DNA from: Enoplolaimus lenunculus
Taxonomy: Eukaryota > Nematoda > Enoplea > Enoplida > Thoracostomopsidae
NCBI GenBank assembly: GCA_030248215.1
Contig: JASANG010002509.1
Location: 248,001 to 312,000 of the forward strand
DNA: 64,000 nt
Direction of reading: 5' to 3'
The first letter of the stretch is position 1; the number at the start of each line of letters is the position of its first letter. Of this stretch, positions 33,955-45,262 are shown one piece after another. The position numbers were made by a program, and so were the translations under genes. The notes under the pieces were generated by a model. The model was not told the DNA's origin. It was given only the letters and a program-made list of their open reading frames with translations, and searched no databases.

Positions 33955-34160
33955 TACACTGCAAAAAATGATGAGTCAAATTGACTCTTTCCGAAACATG
34001 CTTTTCCTGACTACACAATCTGAGTCAAAATTCGACTCCGCCAGAGTCAAATAGAGTCGAATTTGACTCAGGCGGGTATCGAAGTTTGACTCACTTTGTG
34101 CAGTCAGCAAATGCTTCTTTCAAAGGGACTCAATTTGACTCACAATTTCTTGCAGTCTAC
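33955..34160. mobile_element. MITE-C copy
   Basis: TACACTGCAAAAAATGATGAG to CACAATTTCTTGCAGTCTA with TA borders. It begins seven bases after MITE-G ends. Confidence 0.8.
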
Positions 34161-34585
34161 ATCGCAACGCAACTCTAATGTTTTATTTTCAAGCACGCAT
34201 TGTGCTTGCATCGGCTGCAGTAGCACGTAAACCGCAGGCATGCGAGAACATAAAAGCGCTGTAAGCACAAAAGTTTTGAAACTGCATTATTATTTCGGTT
34301 CCTTTGAAGCATTAAAATAACTTCGCCACCGTTAGAAAAATACCATTAACGCATTCCTGATACAATATTGCCCCGCGCAGGTTGGCGAATAAAATAGGTA
34401 CCGGTCTTCAAGCATACTCTCGATATTAATACCTGGTTTTAATTCAGGTATTTTGTCGCCAGCCCGGTACGAAGTTGCTTCGATATACCCGGTACACGGG
34501 AACGGGTTTAAATGTTTAATGCTACAACGCCCACGGGTGCGTGGCTACGAGGTTACAAATTCAGATTCCCGTCTATTAAAATTTC

Positions 34586-34740
34586 GGCCAATGTAAAGAA
34601 CAAGGGCGGAACAGTATTATAAGCATATTCGTAAGCCTAAGCCTAAGCCTAAGCCAAGCAAAAAAATAGTCTAAAGCTTAAGGTTTACTCTTTTCTAGTC
34701 GTACAGAAAAACGCTTCGCCCCTGATCTTTAGATGTGCAA
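34586..34740. mobile_element. MITE-A copy with 8-bp duplication
   Basis: Short copy, GGCCAATGTAAAGAACAAGG to the degraded end CTTTAGATGTGCAA, flanked by AAAATTTC at 34578-34585 and 34741-34748. Confidence 0.8.
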
Positions 34741-35270
34741 AAAATTTCCAAGTGGTGTTTCATGGCTAGGCAAACTAAAAACTGTGCCTAAATATCCTTG
34801 ATCCAATCCCAAAAAGCAGTGTGTTATGACCTCTGAAATACAACCTTGCTAATGCCGATTTGAAAGACTGAAACGGCCGAAATTGTACATTTTGACAAGA
34901 TTGCGAGAAACTGATTCGATATTGTGGGATTATCAGCTGGTATATTTCACGGTTTTGTCCAATGAAAACCATTTTAGCTTACAAAAAGTAATAAAATGAA
35001 ATTCCCAGCCGTAAAAACAATTTAGAAAATGCACACAAGGGTTTGGCTGCTAAGCAAGCTGTCTGCATCAACAAGACTACCGTCAGGCACAGGCTCAAGT
35101 ACCATCTATGTGTATTTGCCGTGGTAAATAGCACAAGCACACGATGTAGTTGCTATAGTAACCTTTGAACGGAACATACTTGAAATCTACAATTTCGTTG
35201 AATAAACGAGTTATAAACGCGTCGCTTGTTTAAAATATATTTGGACCGTAGGGATAGTGGACCCCGTAGC

Positions 35271-35421
35271 GGGTTCGTAGCCCGGTGGGGAGGCCAGGGG
35301 TGGGCGGCCCCCCCTGTGAACAAAGTTGGCCCCCTAGAAGATTTTCAACCTTGCTTGTAAGTCATTGAAAACCTTTAAATGGTTTTAGCCTCCCCTAGCA
35401 AGGTGGGCTGGCTACGGGCCT
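35271..35421. mobile_element. MITE-D copy, first of a head-to-tail pair
   Basis: GGTTCGTAGCCCGGTGGGG to GGCTGGCTACGGGCC. Confidence 0.7.
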
Positions 35422-35422
35422 G

Positions 35423-35582
35423 CTCCGTAGCCAAGCAGAGCACGGGGGCTCAGCCCGGGAAAATTTTGGCTCCTTTGAAAATCTTCAACCTTGCTTGTAA
35501 GTCATTGAAACCCATTGTATACCCGTCCTGAAAACTTTTTGCTCTCCACCCTACCAAGGCGTACTCTGGCTACTGGGCCTGA
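35423..35582. mobile_element. MITE-D copy, second of a head-to-tail pair
   Basis: TCCGTAGCCAAGCAGAGC to CTGGCTACTGGGCC, in the same orientation as and adjacent to the previous copy. Confidence 0.7.
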
Positions 35583-36329
35583 GGAATTTTTCGAAAAATT
35601 ACTAAGCATTTAGTAGCTTTGCAGTTTTAGCGCTGTAGTAGCGTCATCGCACATAACACGATGCATATTTATGCGATTACCTAACGATTTATAAGGGAAT
35701 AAGTACCAGCTTTGCATAATCGTAAACCTTTAAAACAATCAAAATATAATAAATTGGGTGTCAAGGACCATCCAAAGGTATTTGACCAAATTGCGTCTGT
35801 TCACCAAATATAATTCCGTTTAAACCCTAAGTTTTGATGATTTTTAAAAACCGTAGTTGGAAATTGGCGTTGCAAATTTCCACACAGCGGGCACAATATA
35901 AAGTGGATGACGCATAATTCAAGCATGTTTTTACGATTTTAACGATTTCGAAAATTTAAAATTAAAGTACTGAAATCAAAGGCAGGTATCTGAAAAGAAA
36001 CAAAGTAACTAAGCTAACAAAGCTGATTTTAAAACAAACGCGGTAGTGAAACATTCTTGAGCGAAAAATATACAAAAATCTTGCTAGACACAACCTGTAG
36101 GAACAGTTTCCGTCGTTTTGTCCCAATGGATTCACCAGTATTCGACACAGTGCGCCAAACAACAAATACTGAAACATAACGATCCTAAGTGGTCCTGTTG
36201 AACCACAAATCACCCTGATGAGGAAAGACCGCAAACTGAACCACAAATCACCCTGGTGAGGAAAGACCGCAAACTAACTCATGTCAATTTTGACGGTTGC
36301 TCGCGTTGGCCTACTGAGAGTTTACGGGT

Positions 36330-36680
36330 ACTCTCTAAAAACTTAAACTTAAATTATAGCTTAACTAAACTTGAATATCAGTTTAAGTAAAACTTAAATG
36401 GCTGGACGGACTAACTAAACTAGAATTTTAAGTTTTACTTAAACTAACATGTTTTTAAGTTTAACACGAGTTCAAGTAAGCTTATTTTTAGTTTGAAGTA
36501 ACAAGTGCAGCCGCGTATCCAACAGTTCATTAAGTTTAACATAAACTGAAAATCTGTAAAATTATCAATGAGTTTAAGCATAAACTTCCGTGTTAGTTTA
36601 GTTAATCTAAAAATTTAGTTTAATACTGGTGGATTATCTTAAGCTTAAATCAAGTTAGTTTAAGCTTTTAGACCGTGCAT
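36330..36680. repeat. TTTAAG-rich repeat, family M
   Basis: About 350 bp packed with GTTTAAGT and ACTTAAAC words in both orientations, possibly a MITE with inverted ends (CTTAAACTTAAATTATAGC and GCTTAAATCAAGTTAG). It lies 60 bp before the exon 3 acceptor. Confidence 0.45.
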
Positions 36681-36742
36681 AAGTCATATACGCGCGTGCT
36701 TTTCGACGCAAGTCAAAATTACAGTTCAGTAATATATTTCAG

Positions 36743-36938
36743 GTGAACGCAACTGATCCGGATTGTGGTCGTAACGCACAGTTGCAGTTTCGAATGTCAT
36801 CATTGGCACGCGGGACGCAACTGCAATCTGCGAGCGATGCGTTCAAAATTAGCACCGACGGATCGATTTGTTTGACCCGTGAGCTGGACTACGAAACGAA
36901 ACGCTCGTTTCGATTTCCGGTGGAAGCAGTTGACGGAG
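36743..36938 (+). CDS. protocadherin-like cadherin, exon 3 (middle of EC6)
   Basis: Residues 626-690 plus one base. It follows the acceptor ATATATTTCAG in phase 0 and continues EC6 as VNATDPDCGRNAQLQF, the expected AxDxDxGxNA calcium motif, then FKISTDGSICLTRELDYETKRSF and AVDGG. It ends GACGGAG at the donor GTATTT in phase 1. Small size and the perfect join on both sides make it certain despite its isolation between introns of 9 and 16 kb. Confidence 0.9.
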
Positions 36939-37213
36939 GTATTTTCCGTAAAAAGTGAAATTTTGGTTTTTTTACAATATTTTTGAAGTGCGAACGTTTT
37001 GAAAATTTTTGGACTTTTTTTGCAAATTACCAGCTGAAAAATTATTGATGTATTTTCACTAAGAGAATGCATTTCGAAAGGCGTTCGAGCCGATTATAAT
37101 ATGGTTGTCGGAGATATTCATTCGAGGGATACGGGCGAATGTCTACAAACTGGTTTATGACAGGGATATTTAAGCAAATATCTTACTGCGTAGGTTAATG
37201 GAATAGGCGCGAC

Positions 37214-37428
37214 TACTCTGCAAAAATGTTCAGTCAAATTGACTCTCTCCGACATAGGCTCTACGGGACTACACAAACTGAGTCAAATTCAACTCCGTCA
37301 GAGTCAAACGTGCGGCTTATTGAGTCGAATTTGACTCGGGCGGAGGAGTCGAATTTGACTCAGTTTGTGTAGTCCCGTAGAGCCTATTTCGGAGAGAGTC
37401 AATTTGACTCGCCATTTTTTGCAGTGTA
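37214..37428. mobile_element. MITE-C copy
   Basis: TACTCTGCAAAAATGTTCAG to CGCCATTTTTTGCAGTGTA, palindromic throughout. Confidence 0.8.
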
Positions 37429-37774
37429 TAAGCGTTGTCAAATGTTTTGTTCACCCGCCCAGTTATACAGCTGAAAAACATTTTGGGGACTTCTCTTGGA
37501 TTTATTTGGAGGGCCCGATTAGCCTATCGCCGGCCTTACAAGTAGTAAACATGGTATGATAAAGAAAATTAAGTTGTTAGCAAAATAGTTTTCTAACCTT
37601 TTTTGCCGATGTCTGATCAGTTTTAGTATCCGTTTACCTACAATGCTTTAGAATTAAAATTTAGTCTGCTTGGTTGGTGTTCGCTAATTATGCTGTGTAT
37701 TTAAGTTTTCCTTCCGCACCAAAGTCTTGCTGAATATGATCGGGTATCGGTTTTTGGCCCATATAAAGAACAGG

Positions 37775-40700
37775 GTCGGAACTGTAGTATAAGCTTTAGA
37801 TATAGGCTCATACTTACGCTTAGGCTTAGGTTTAGGGTCGGAACTGTAGTATAAGCTTTAGATATAGGCTCATCCTTACGCTTAGGCTTAGGCTTAGGGT
37901 CGAAACGGTAGTATAAGCTTTAGATATAGGCTCATCCTTACGCTTAGGCTTAGGCTTAGGGTCGGAACTGTAGTATAAGCTTTAGATATAGGCTCATCCT
38001 TACGCTTAGGCTTAGGCTTAGGGGCGGAACTGTAGTATAAGCTTTAGATATAGGCTCATCCTTACGCTTAGGCTTAGGCTTAGGATCGGAACTGTAGTAT
38101 AAGCTTTAGATATAGGCTCATCCTTACGCTTAGGCTTAGGCTTAGGGTCGAAACTGTAGTATAAGCTTTAGATATAGGCTCATCCTTACGCTTAGGCTTA
38201 GGCTTAGGCTTAGGGTCGGAACTGTAGTATAAACTTTAGATATAGGCTCATCCTTACGCTTAGGCTTAGGGTCGGAACTGTAGTACAAGCTTTAGATATA
38301 GGCTCATCCTTACGCTTAGGCTTAGGCTTAGGCTTAGGGTCGGAACTGTAGTATAAGCTTTAGATATAGGCTCATCCTTACGCTTAGGCTTAGGCTTAGG
38401 GTCGGAACTGTAGTATAAGCTTTAGATATAGGCTCATCCTTACGCTTAGGCTTAGGCTTAGGGTCGGAACTGTAGTATAAGCTTTAGATATAGGCTCATC
38501 CTTACGCTTAGGCTTAGGCTTAGGGTCGAAACTGTAGTATAAGCTTTAGATATAGGCTCATCCTTACGCTTAGGCTTAGGCTTAGGGTCGGAACTGTAGT
38601 ATAAGCTTTAGATATAGGCTCTCCTTACGCTTAGGCTTAGGCTTTACTCCCTAGTGCTTTAGATATAGGCTCATCCTTACGTCTTCTTAGTATAAGCTTT
38701 AGATATAGGCTCATCCTTACGCTTAGGCTTAGGCTTAGGGTCGGAACTGTAGTATAAGCTTTAGATATAGGCTCGTCCTTACGCTTAGGCTTAGGCTTAG
38801 GGTCGAAACTGTAGTATAAGCTTTAGATATAGGCTCATCCTTACGCTTAGGCTTAGGCTTAGGGTCGATGTAGTATAAGCTTTAGATATAGGCTCATCCT
38901 ACGCTTAGGCTTAGGTTAGCCACCCCCGCTTAGGTTAGCCTTAGATATAGGCTCATCCTTACGCTTAGGCTTAGGCTTAGGGTGGAACTGTAGTATAAGC
39001 TTTAGATATAGGCTCATCCTTACGCTTAGGCTTAGGCTTAGGGTCGGAACTGTAGTATAGCTTTATTGCTCATCTTACGCTTAGGCTTAGGCTTAGGATT
39101 AGTATAAGCTTAGATATAGGCTCATCCTTACGCTTAGGCTTAGGCTTAGGGCTTCGGAACTGTAGTATAAGCTTTAGATAAGCCATCTTACGCTTAGGCT
39201 TTTATATTATTAGCTTTAGATATAGGCTCATCCTTACGCTTAGGCTTAGGCTTAGGGTCGGAACTGTAGTATAAGCTTTAGATATAGGCTCATCCTTACG
39301 CTTAGGCTTAGGCTTAGGGTCGAAACTGTAGTATAAGCTTTAGATATAGGCTCATCCTTACGCTTAGGCTTAGGCTTAGATAGGCTCATCCTTAGCTTAG
39401 GTTAGGGGGATGTAGTAGTTTAGATATAGGCTCATCCTTACGCTTAGGCTTAGGCTTAGGGTCGGATGTAGTATAAGCTTTAGATATAGGCTCATCCTTA
39501 CGCTTAGGCTTAGGCTTAGGGTGTTAGTATAGGCTCTTCCGTTAGGCTTAGGCTTAGATATAGGCTCTTCTACGCTTAGGCTTAGGCATGTAGTAGCTTT
39601 AGATATAGGCTCGTCCTTACGCTTAGGCTTAGGCTTAGGGTCGAAACTGTAGTATAAGCTTTAGATATAGGCTCATCCTTACGCTTAGGCTTAGGCTTAG
39701 GGTCGAAACTGTAGTATAAGCTTTAGATATAGGCTCATCCTTACGCTTAGGCTTAGGCTTAGGGTCGGAACTGTAGTATAAGCTTTAGATATAGGCTCAT
39801 CCTTACGCTTAGGCTTAGGCTTAGGGTCGGAACTGTAGTATAAGCTTTAGATATAGGCTCATCCTTACGCTTAGGCTTAGGCTTAGGGTCGAAACTGTAG
39901 TATAAGCTTTAGATATAGGCTCATCCTTACGCTTAGGCTTAGGCTTAGGGTCGGAACTGTAGTATAAGCTTTAGATATAGGCTCATCCTTACGCTTAGGC
40001 TTAGGCTTAGGGTCGAAACTGTAGTATAAGCTTTAGATATAGGCTCATCCTTACGCTTAGGCTTAGGCTTAGGGTCGGAACTGTAGTATAAGCTTTAGAT
40101 ATAGGCTCATCCTTACGCTTAGGCTTAGGCTTAGGGTCGAAACTGTAGTATAAGCTTTAGATATAGGCTCATCCTTACGCTTAGGCTTAGGCTTAGGGTC
40201 GGAACTGTAGTATAAGCTTTAGATAAAGGCTCATCCTTACGCTTAGGCTTAGGCTTAGGATCGGAACTGTAGTATAAGCTTTAGATATAGGCTCATCCTT
40301 ACGCTTAGGCTTAGGCTTAGGATCGGAACTGTAGTATAAGCTTTAGATATAGGCTCATCCTTACGCTTAGGCTTAGGCTTAGGCCTAGGGTCGGAACTGT
40401 AGTATAAGCTTTAGATATAGGCTCATCCTTACGCTTAGGCTTAGGCTTAGGGTCGTAACTGTAGTATAAGCTTTAGATATAGGCTCATCCTTACGCTTAG
40501 GCTTAGGCTTAGGGTCGGAACTGTAGTATAAGCTTTAGATATAGGCTCATCCTTACGCTTAGGCTTAGGCTTAGGGTCGAAACTGTAGTATAAGCTTTAG
40601 ATATAGGCTCATCCTTACGCTTAGGCTTAGGCTTAGGCTTAGGGTCGGAACTGTAGTATAAGCTTTAGATATAGGCTCATCCTTACGCTTAGGCTTAGGG

Positions 40701-40821
40701 TCGGAACTGTAGTACAAGCTTTAGATATAGGCTCATCCTTACGCTTAGGCTTAGGCTTAGGCTTAGGGTCGGAACTGTAGTATAAGCTTTAGATATAGGC
40801 TCATCCTTACGCTTAGGCTTA
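37775..40821 (+). repeat. 62-bp satellite array, major block
   Basis: About 50 units. Each reads GGGTCGGAACTGTAGTATAA, GCTTTAGATATAGGCTCATC, CTTACG and then three GCTTAG hexamers, 62 bp in most units (for example starts at 40072 and 40134). Variation is mainly GTCGGAACT against GTCGAAACT and the number of hexamers. Units in 38620-39600 are ragged. Confidence 0.95.
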
Positions 40822-41318
40822 TGCGGGGTTCACGTTACCGATTGTGCGCTTGGGACCTGTTATGTCACATACCCATAGCAGGATGTAGAAACAACCTATA
40901 TGAATAGGTTGCTAGCTAGCTACTACCCATATGGGTACTTACGTATGTAGCTATGGGTAGCTAATCTTGGTTTGTTACATATGGGTACTTGCGTTTGTTT
41001 TAACAATATTTATAGTTTGCGTAATTTTTTAGATTTTTCCAAAGATATATTGTAAAAAAAGACTAAAACAGAGTTGTAAAACAAAACTATGTATGAGCGT
41101 TTTAAAGAGAAGCTGAAAGTGCATTATGTTGACATTATATAGGCAAGAGTAGACATTTGACTTACATATGGGTAGGTCAATATTTCAAAAACCTAGCTAT
41201 GTGCAACATTTTATTTTCTGTTGGTATCCATATGGGTAACAAAAAAGTTAGTGTGCACCGCTGTGGGCACAGTGACAAAACAGGTACCAAGCGCACAATT
41301 GGTAACGTGAACTCCGCA
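40822..41318. mobile_element. PIF/Harbinger-like MITE inside the satellite
   Basis: 497 bp. Ends TGCGGGGTTCACGTTACC and, inverted, TGCGGAGTTCACGTTACC form inverted repeats of about 39 bp with three or so mismatches. It is flanked by TTA on both sides (40819-40821, 41319-41321); TTA is the target duplication of PIF/Harbinger. Inside are several ATATGGGTA motifs in both orientations, candidate transposase sites. No transposase. The satellite resumes at once on the right. Confidence 0.85.
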
Positions 41319-41321
41319 TTA

Positions 41322-41886
41322 GGCTTAGGGTCGGAATTGTAGTATAAGCTTTAGATATAGGCTCATCCTTACGCTTAGGCTTAGGCTTAGGGTCGGAACT
41401 GTAGTATAAGCTTTAGATATAGGCTCATCCTTACGCTTAGGCTTAGGCTTAGGGTCGGAACTGTAGTATAAGCTTTAGATATAGGCTCATCCTTACGCTT
41501 AGGCTTAGGCTTAGGGTCGGAACTGTAGTATAAGCTTTAGATATAGGCTCATCCTTACGCTTAGGCTTAGGCTTAGGGTCGGAATTGTAGTATAAGCTTT
41601 AGATATAGGCTCATCCTTACGCTTAGGCTTAGGCTTAGGGTCGGAACTGTAGTATAAGCTTTAGATATAGGCTCATCCTTACGCTTAGGCATAGGCTTAG
41701 GGTCGGAACTGTAGTATAAGCTTTAGATATAGGCTCATCCTTACGCTTAGGCTTAGGCTTAGGGTCGGAACTGTAGTATAAGCTTTAGATATAGGCTCAT
41801 CCTTACGCTTAGGCTTAGGCTTAGGGTCGGAACTGTAGTATAAGCTTTAGATATAGGCTCATCCTTACGCTTAGGCTTAGGCTTAG
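41322..41886 (+). repeat. 62-bp satellite array, minor block
   Basis: Nine regular units after the Harbinger-like insertion, leading into the right end of the host MITE-A. Confidence 0.95.
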
Positions 41887-42069
41887 GAATCCTAAGCCTA
41901 AGCCTAAAGCAAAAAGGTTAATCTAAAGCTTACTCTATTACAGTACCGCAGAAAAACGTTGCGGTCCTGTTCAATGCATTGGCCGATTTTTTTTTCATTT
42001 TACCAAAGCACACATTAACGTAGAACGGAAGCCGTTTTGGCTCTAGCACACTTTTAGTAATCTAATGAA

Positions 42070-42413
42070 AACAGTTTGTTTTATAGATTTCGACGTACTG
42101 AGTTCAATGGTACTTTTTACAAAGCTGTACGACCACTGGTTCAAAAGTTATGGCCCTTTAAACTTCACCTTTCATTATATAAAACATGTACAAACACCAA
42201 CCAATTTTGCAAAACGAATAAATCTGTGCGACTGATATATACTTCCTCTTCCAATCTGTGAGCGTTTGCACTTTAATTTCAAAGGTCATAACTTTTGAAC
42301 GGTTGGTAATGCAGCCATAAATATGGTAACGTTGAACTCAGCTCGTCGTGAGCTATAGGATAGGCTACTTTTTGTTAAATTCCTAGCAGGGTCCACATTC
42401 CGTACCTCCGTTA
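42070..42413. repeat. dispersed repeat N, copy 2
   Basis: Shares ordered blocks with 17476-17760 and ends GGGTCCACATTCCGTACCTCCG-like. Short frame 42076-42261 is repeat-derived. Confidence 0.45.
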
Positions 42414-42785
42414 GGTTTAGCTCTGGAGTGGATGGGTGTGTACAAGAGCTTGTGTCTTTGTCTAGTCGATCCGATTCAACGCTAATGTCGTCGACCGCCG
42501 GTCTGAAATTGTGGCTGGTAGCTGGTGGATTCGATTGTCAACGTACATACATATGTTTCGAATACTGACCACTTGTTACTTAAAACAATAGGCTTGCTGA
42601 ATAAAATATGATTTTCGGTGCTTTTATAAAGTTATTTTATTAATTTTAAGTTTGGTTGATTAAAAATTGTGCAAAAACTAACGCAAGCTAACAAAAATTA
42701 ACCTTCTGAGTAATGCCGGGTAGCGAATGTCGTACAACGATTCAACAGAAAACGGTTTCGCGAAAGTTTCAGTGTTGCGTTTTTT

Positions 42786-42955
42786 GGTCAATGTAAAGAT
42801 CAGAGACGGAACGTTTTTCTCTGGGACTGCAATAGAGTAAAGCTTAAAGCTTTAGACTAATTTTTTTGCTTAGACTTAGGTATAAACTCATTGTTACGCG
42901 TAGGTTTAGGAATATGGTTTACTACAGGTATGGCCGGCCCTGTTCTGTACATAAG
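42786..42955. mobile_element. MITE-A copy, inverted
   Basis: GGTCAATGTAAAGATCAGAG to CTGTTCTGTACATAAGC, with only a few TTAGG-like units left. Confidence 0.7.
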
Positions 42956-43290
42956 CTTGTTTTTGTTACCAAAATTAAAAAATTTATTTTCGCCTGTCAT
43001 TTGACATACTTTCAAGCGTGAGTGCGAACACAGATGCCAAATACAATTTTAGTGCTTGGTCTAAAATTCAAATTTTTGATATTTTGTCTCAATCAGGTAC
43101 TTAGCATATCTCGAATCACTGTTTGGTTACAGTGTTCTGGATATGGTCACTATTTCTGGATTCTTTCCCCATCTGTTTTCAAATTATTTAAATTTAAATT
43201 TAAACGTGTAGCATATAAAAAAAGTGGTTTGGTAACAAGTCCGTTTTCAGATAAGGTAGTACTGTACCAGGTATAAGCCTTCGTGTTTTC

Positions 43291-43505
43291 GGCCCATGTA
43301 AACATTAGGGGCGGAACGCTTTCCTGTGGGACTAGAAAAGTGTAAACTTAAGCTTTTGACTAATTTTTTTTGCTCGGCTTAGGCTTAGGCTTACACTTAG
43401 AAATATACACATCCTCATGCTTGGGCTTAGGCTTAGGCTTAGGCTTAGGCTTAGGCTTAGGAATACGCTTATAATACTGTTCCGCCCATGTTCTTTACAT
43501 TGGCC
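43291..43505. mobile_element. MITE-A copy, inverted
   Basis: GGCCCATGTAAACATTAGGG to GTTCTTTACATTGGCC, with eight consecutive TTAGGC-type hexamers near 43421-43460. Flanks GTGTTTTC and GTTTTTTT match at 6 of 8. Confidence 0.8.
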
Positions 43506-43605
43506 GTTTTTTTTCTAACGTTTTCTTAGTAGTCCACTACTGGGCATTGGTTTAAAGGTAATCTGTACAGTATATATTTAAACACGGATCAGTGGTAACA
43601 GCGCG

Positions 43606-43757
43606 CGCCCGCAGCCAAGATGGGCCAGGGGGCGCTCAGTCCCCTATAAAAATTTGGACCCCCCTAGAAAATATTGATCCTTGCTTGTAAGTCATTAAAA
43701 GCCCTTGAATGCCCTCTGTAAAATTTTTTAGCCCCCTAGCAAGGTGAGCTAATTACT
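43606..43757. mobile_element. MITE-D copy
   Basis: GCCCGCAGCCAAGATGGG to AGCAAGGTGAGCTAATTAC; right end mutated. Confidence 0.7.
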
Positions 43758-44155
43758 GGTATACAACAGCACCGGTGGATACCTATTTTTGCTTCGGAAA
43801 ATTTTGCATACGAAACAAACATAGAAATAGGAATATGAAATCAGTTTTAAGGTTTTATCTACCTTAGTTCGTTTTAAGCATTATACCTTTACGCCGCTAC
43901 GAATGTGATCCTTCGATCAGTTCCTGCGTCCTTAAAAGGTACCACTGTATTTCTATGCTTGTAACCAAAATTACTATCATACTTTTATGTTGAGGTTGAC
44001 CAAACGCGGGTAGTTTATAACAATTTCCATAAAGTAAAATACAGCTTGTCTTGTTGTCCGTCCGACTTACGGCCGCAAAATGATTTTTCCGTGTTGTTTT
44101 TCAGCCAGAGAGTATTTGTTTACAAAACAGGAAACGCCGTTTTAACCAGTCATAT

Positions 44156-44336
44156 GGCCAATGTTAGTTTTAGGGGGAGTAACAGTAGATAAAGCGCATT
44201 CCTAAGCCTAAGTCTCAGCGTTGCAAAAGCGTATTCCTAAACCTAAGCCTAAACAAAAAAATGTAATCTAGCATTTATACCTACTCATTTATAGACCCAC
44301 CAGAAACCTGGACGCCCCTTAAAGTAACGATGGGCC
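44156..44336. mobile_element. MITE-B copy
   Basis: GGCCAATGTTAGTTTTAGGG to AACGATGGGCC, flanked by AGTCATAT and AGTCGTAT (7 of 8). Confidence 0.82.
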
Positions 44337-44949
44337 AGTCGTATTTTGAAACCGAGTTACCCGGATGTAAAATTTCAACGGTTCCGGTGTTCGAGAAACC
44401 AAAATAGGTCATAGCTTAAACGTAAGAAGTGAAATTGAAGTTAAAAATGGAATTTAAAGTTGGCGTTTATTTGAAAAGTTTCGGAAATATGAACTTCTTA
44501 AACACTTGAATGGTGACCTGAAATTTCACCATTTGTTTACCAGTTTATGCGGTTTGAAACCGTCCAAGAAAAATGCCGTTTCAGAGCTAAGGTCATTGGC
44601 TCGTCTGCTAGCTAAATGATATGGTTTCTAAAACAGTATCATGGGTTCCGCTAGAATATTTTGTTGGGGTGTGTCAACATTAGCTTGGAGGAAAACGTAA
44701 ATACCTCGGTGACAGTATTCGACCTTTGAGCAATATTTTTATTCTATATGCATTCTTACATGAAAATTGTTTCGCAAACCAAAAGAATACACGTGTACCT
44801 CTTGAAGATGCGTTCCGGCCAGGGACGTATACAACGAGATGGACAGACGAAATATATTCCGTTTTGAAATTTCAGACAGGTACCATGAAAGTACTTTTAA
44901 CTGGTTTCAGAAACCGTTCGGATCGTTAGATAATACAAGTTTGCTTTAA

Positions 44950-45065
44950 ATGACGTCATATCCACCCAAAATGCAATTCTGGCTATACGTCTTTGGCTTC
45001 ATGGTCACGTCATATCCTTCCGAAATGAAATTCTGGCTGTACGTCTGTGGCCGCATGTCCAGTAA
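44950..45065 (+). repeat. imperfect tandem duplication of about 58 bp
   Basis: Two copies of a unit containing CGTCATATCC, AATTCTGGCTNTACGTCT and TGGCNNCATG. Confidence 0.7.
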
Positions 45066-45262
45066 GCGATGGACAATTGTCAACCAATAGAAAGTTTAGG
45101 GTTTGACCACAATGAGTTCGTGCTATTTTGTAGCTAAACAGCAGACTATGACCACAAGACAGCAAAGCTAAAATCACCCCAAAATTCACGGCTTTGGTTG
45201 CGTTTATTATTTACAGTTAAATACTGCATCAGTATTCATTTTAAATTTGCTTGGCCAATCAT

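Larger units (their letters stand above)
27764..36742 (+). other. cadherin intron 2 (hosts OSCP1)
   Basis: 8,979 bp, GTAAGC...ATATATTTCAG. It holds the whole antisense OSCP1 gene (31366-33516) and many MITEs listed separately. A MITE-J-like fragment lies at about 27830-27890 and another at 28121-28215. Stretches 28216-28587, 29366-29864, 30801-31365, 34161-34577 and 35583-36329 show no gene or repeat that I recognise, apart from a 38-bp unit repeated twice at 36202-36275. Confidence 0.85.
37756..41984. mobile_element. giant MITE-A inflated by internal 62-bp satellite
   Basis: The left end GGCCCATATAAAGAACAGGG and the right end (AAAGCTTACTCTATTACAG, CCGCAGAAAAACG, CAATGCATTGGCC) are those of a normal MITE-A of about 200 bp. 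Between them the element is about 4.2 kb, because its left subterminal part plus the TTAGGC core has been amplified into a tandem array. Flanks CGGTTTTT and GATTTTTT match at 6 of 8. The array is itself interrupted by a Harbinger-like MITE (40822-41318). Confidence 0.88.

Noticed and set aside
34370-34402. Possible duplicated scrap of OSCP1 exon 1 (shared CAGGTTGGCGAATAA)
   Set aside because: The match to 33478-33500 covers only about 15-20 bases with no extension, too short to separate from chance.
37756-41984. Interstitial telomere or true chromosome end
   Set aside because: The TTAGGC runs are only three to four units long, lie inside a 62-bp period, and sit between MITE ends within a gene intron.
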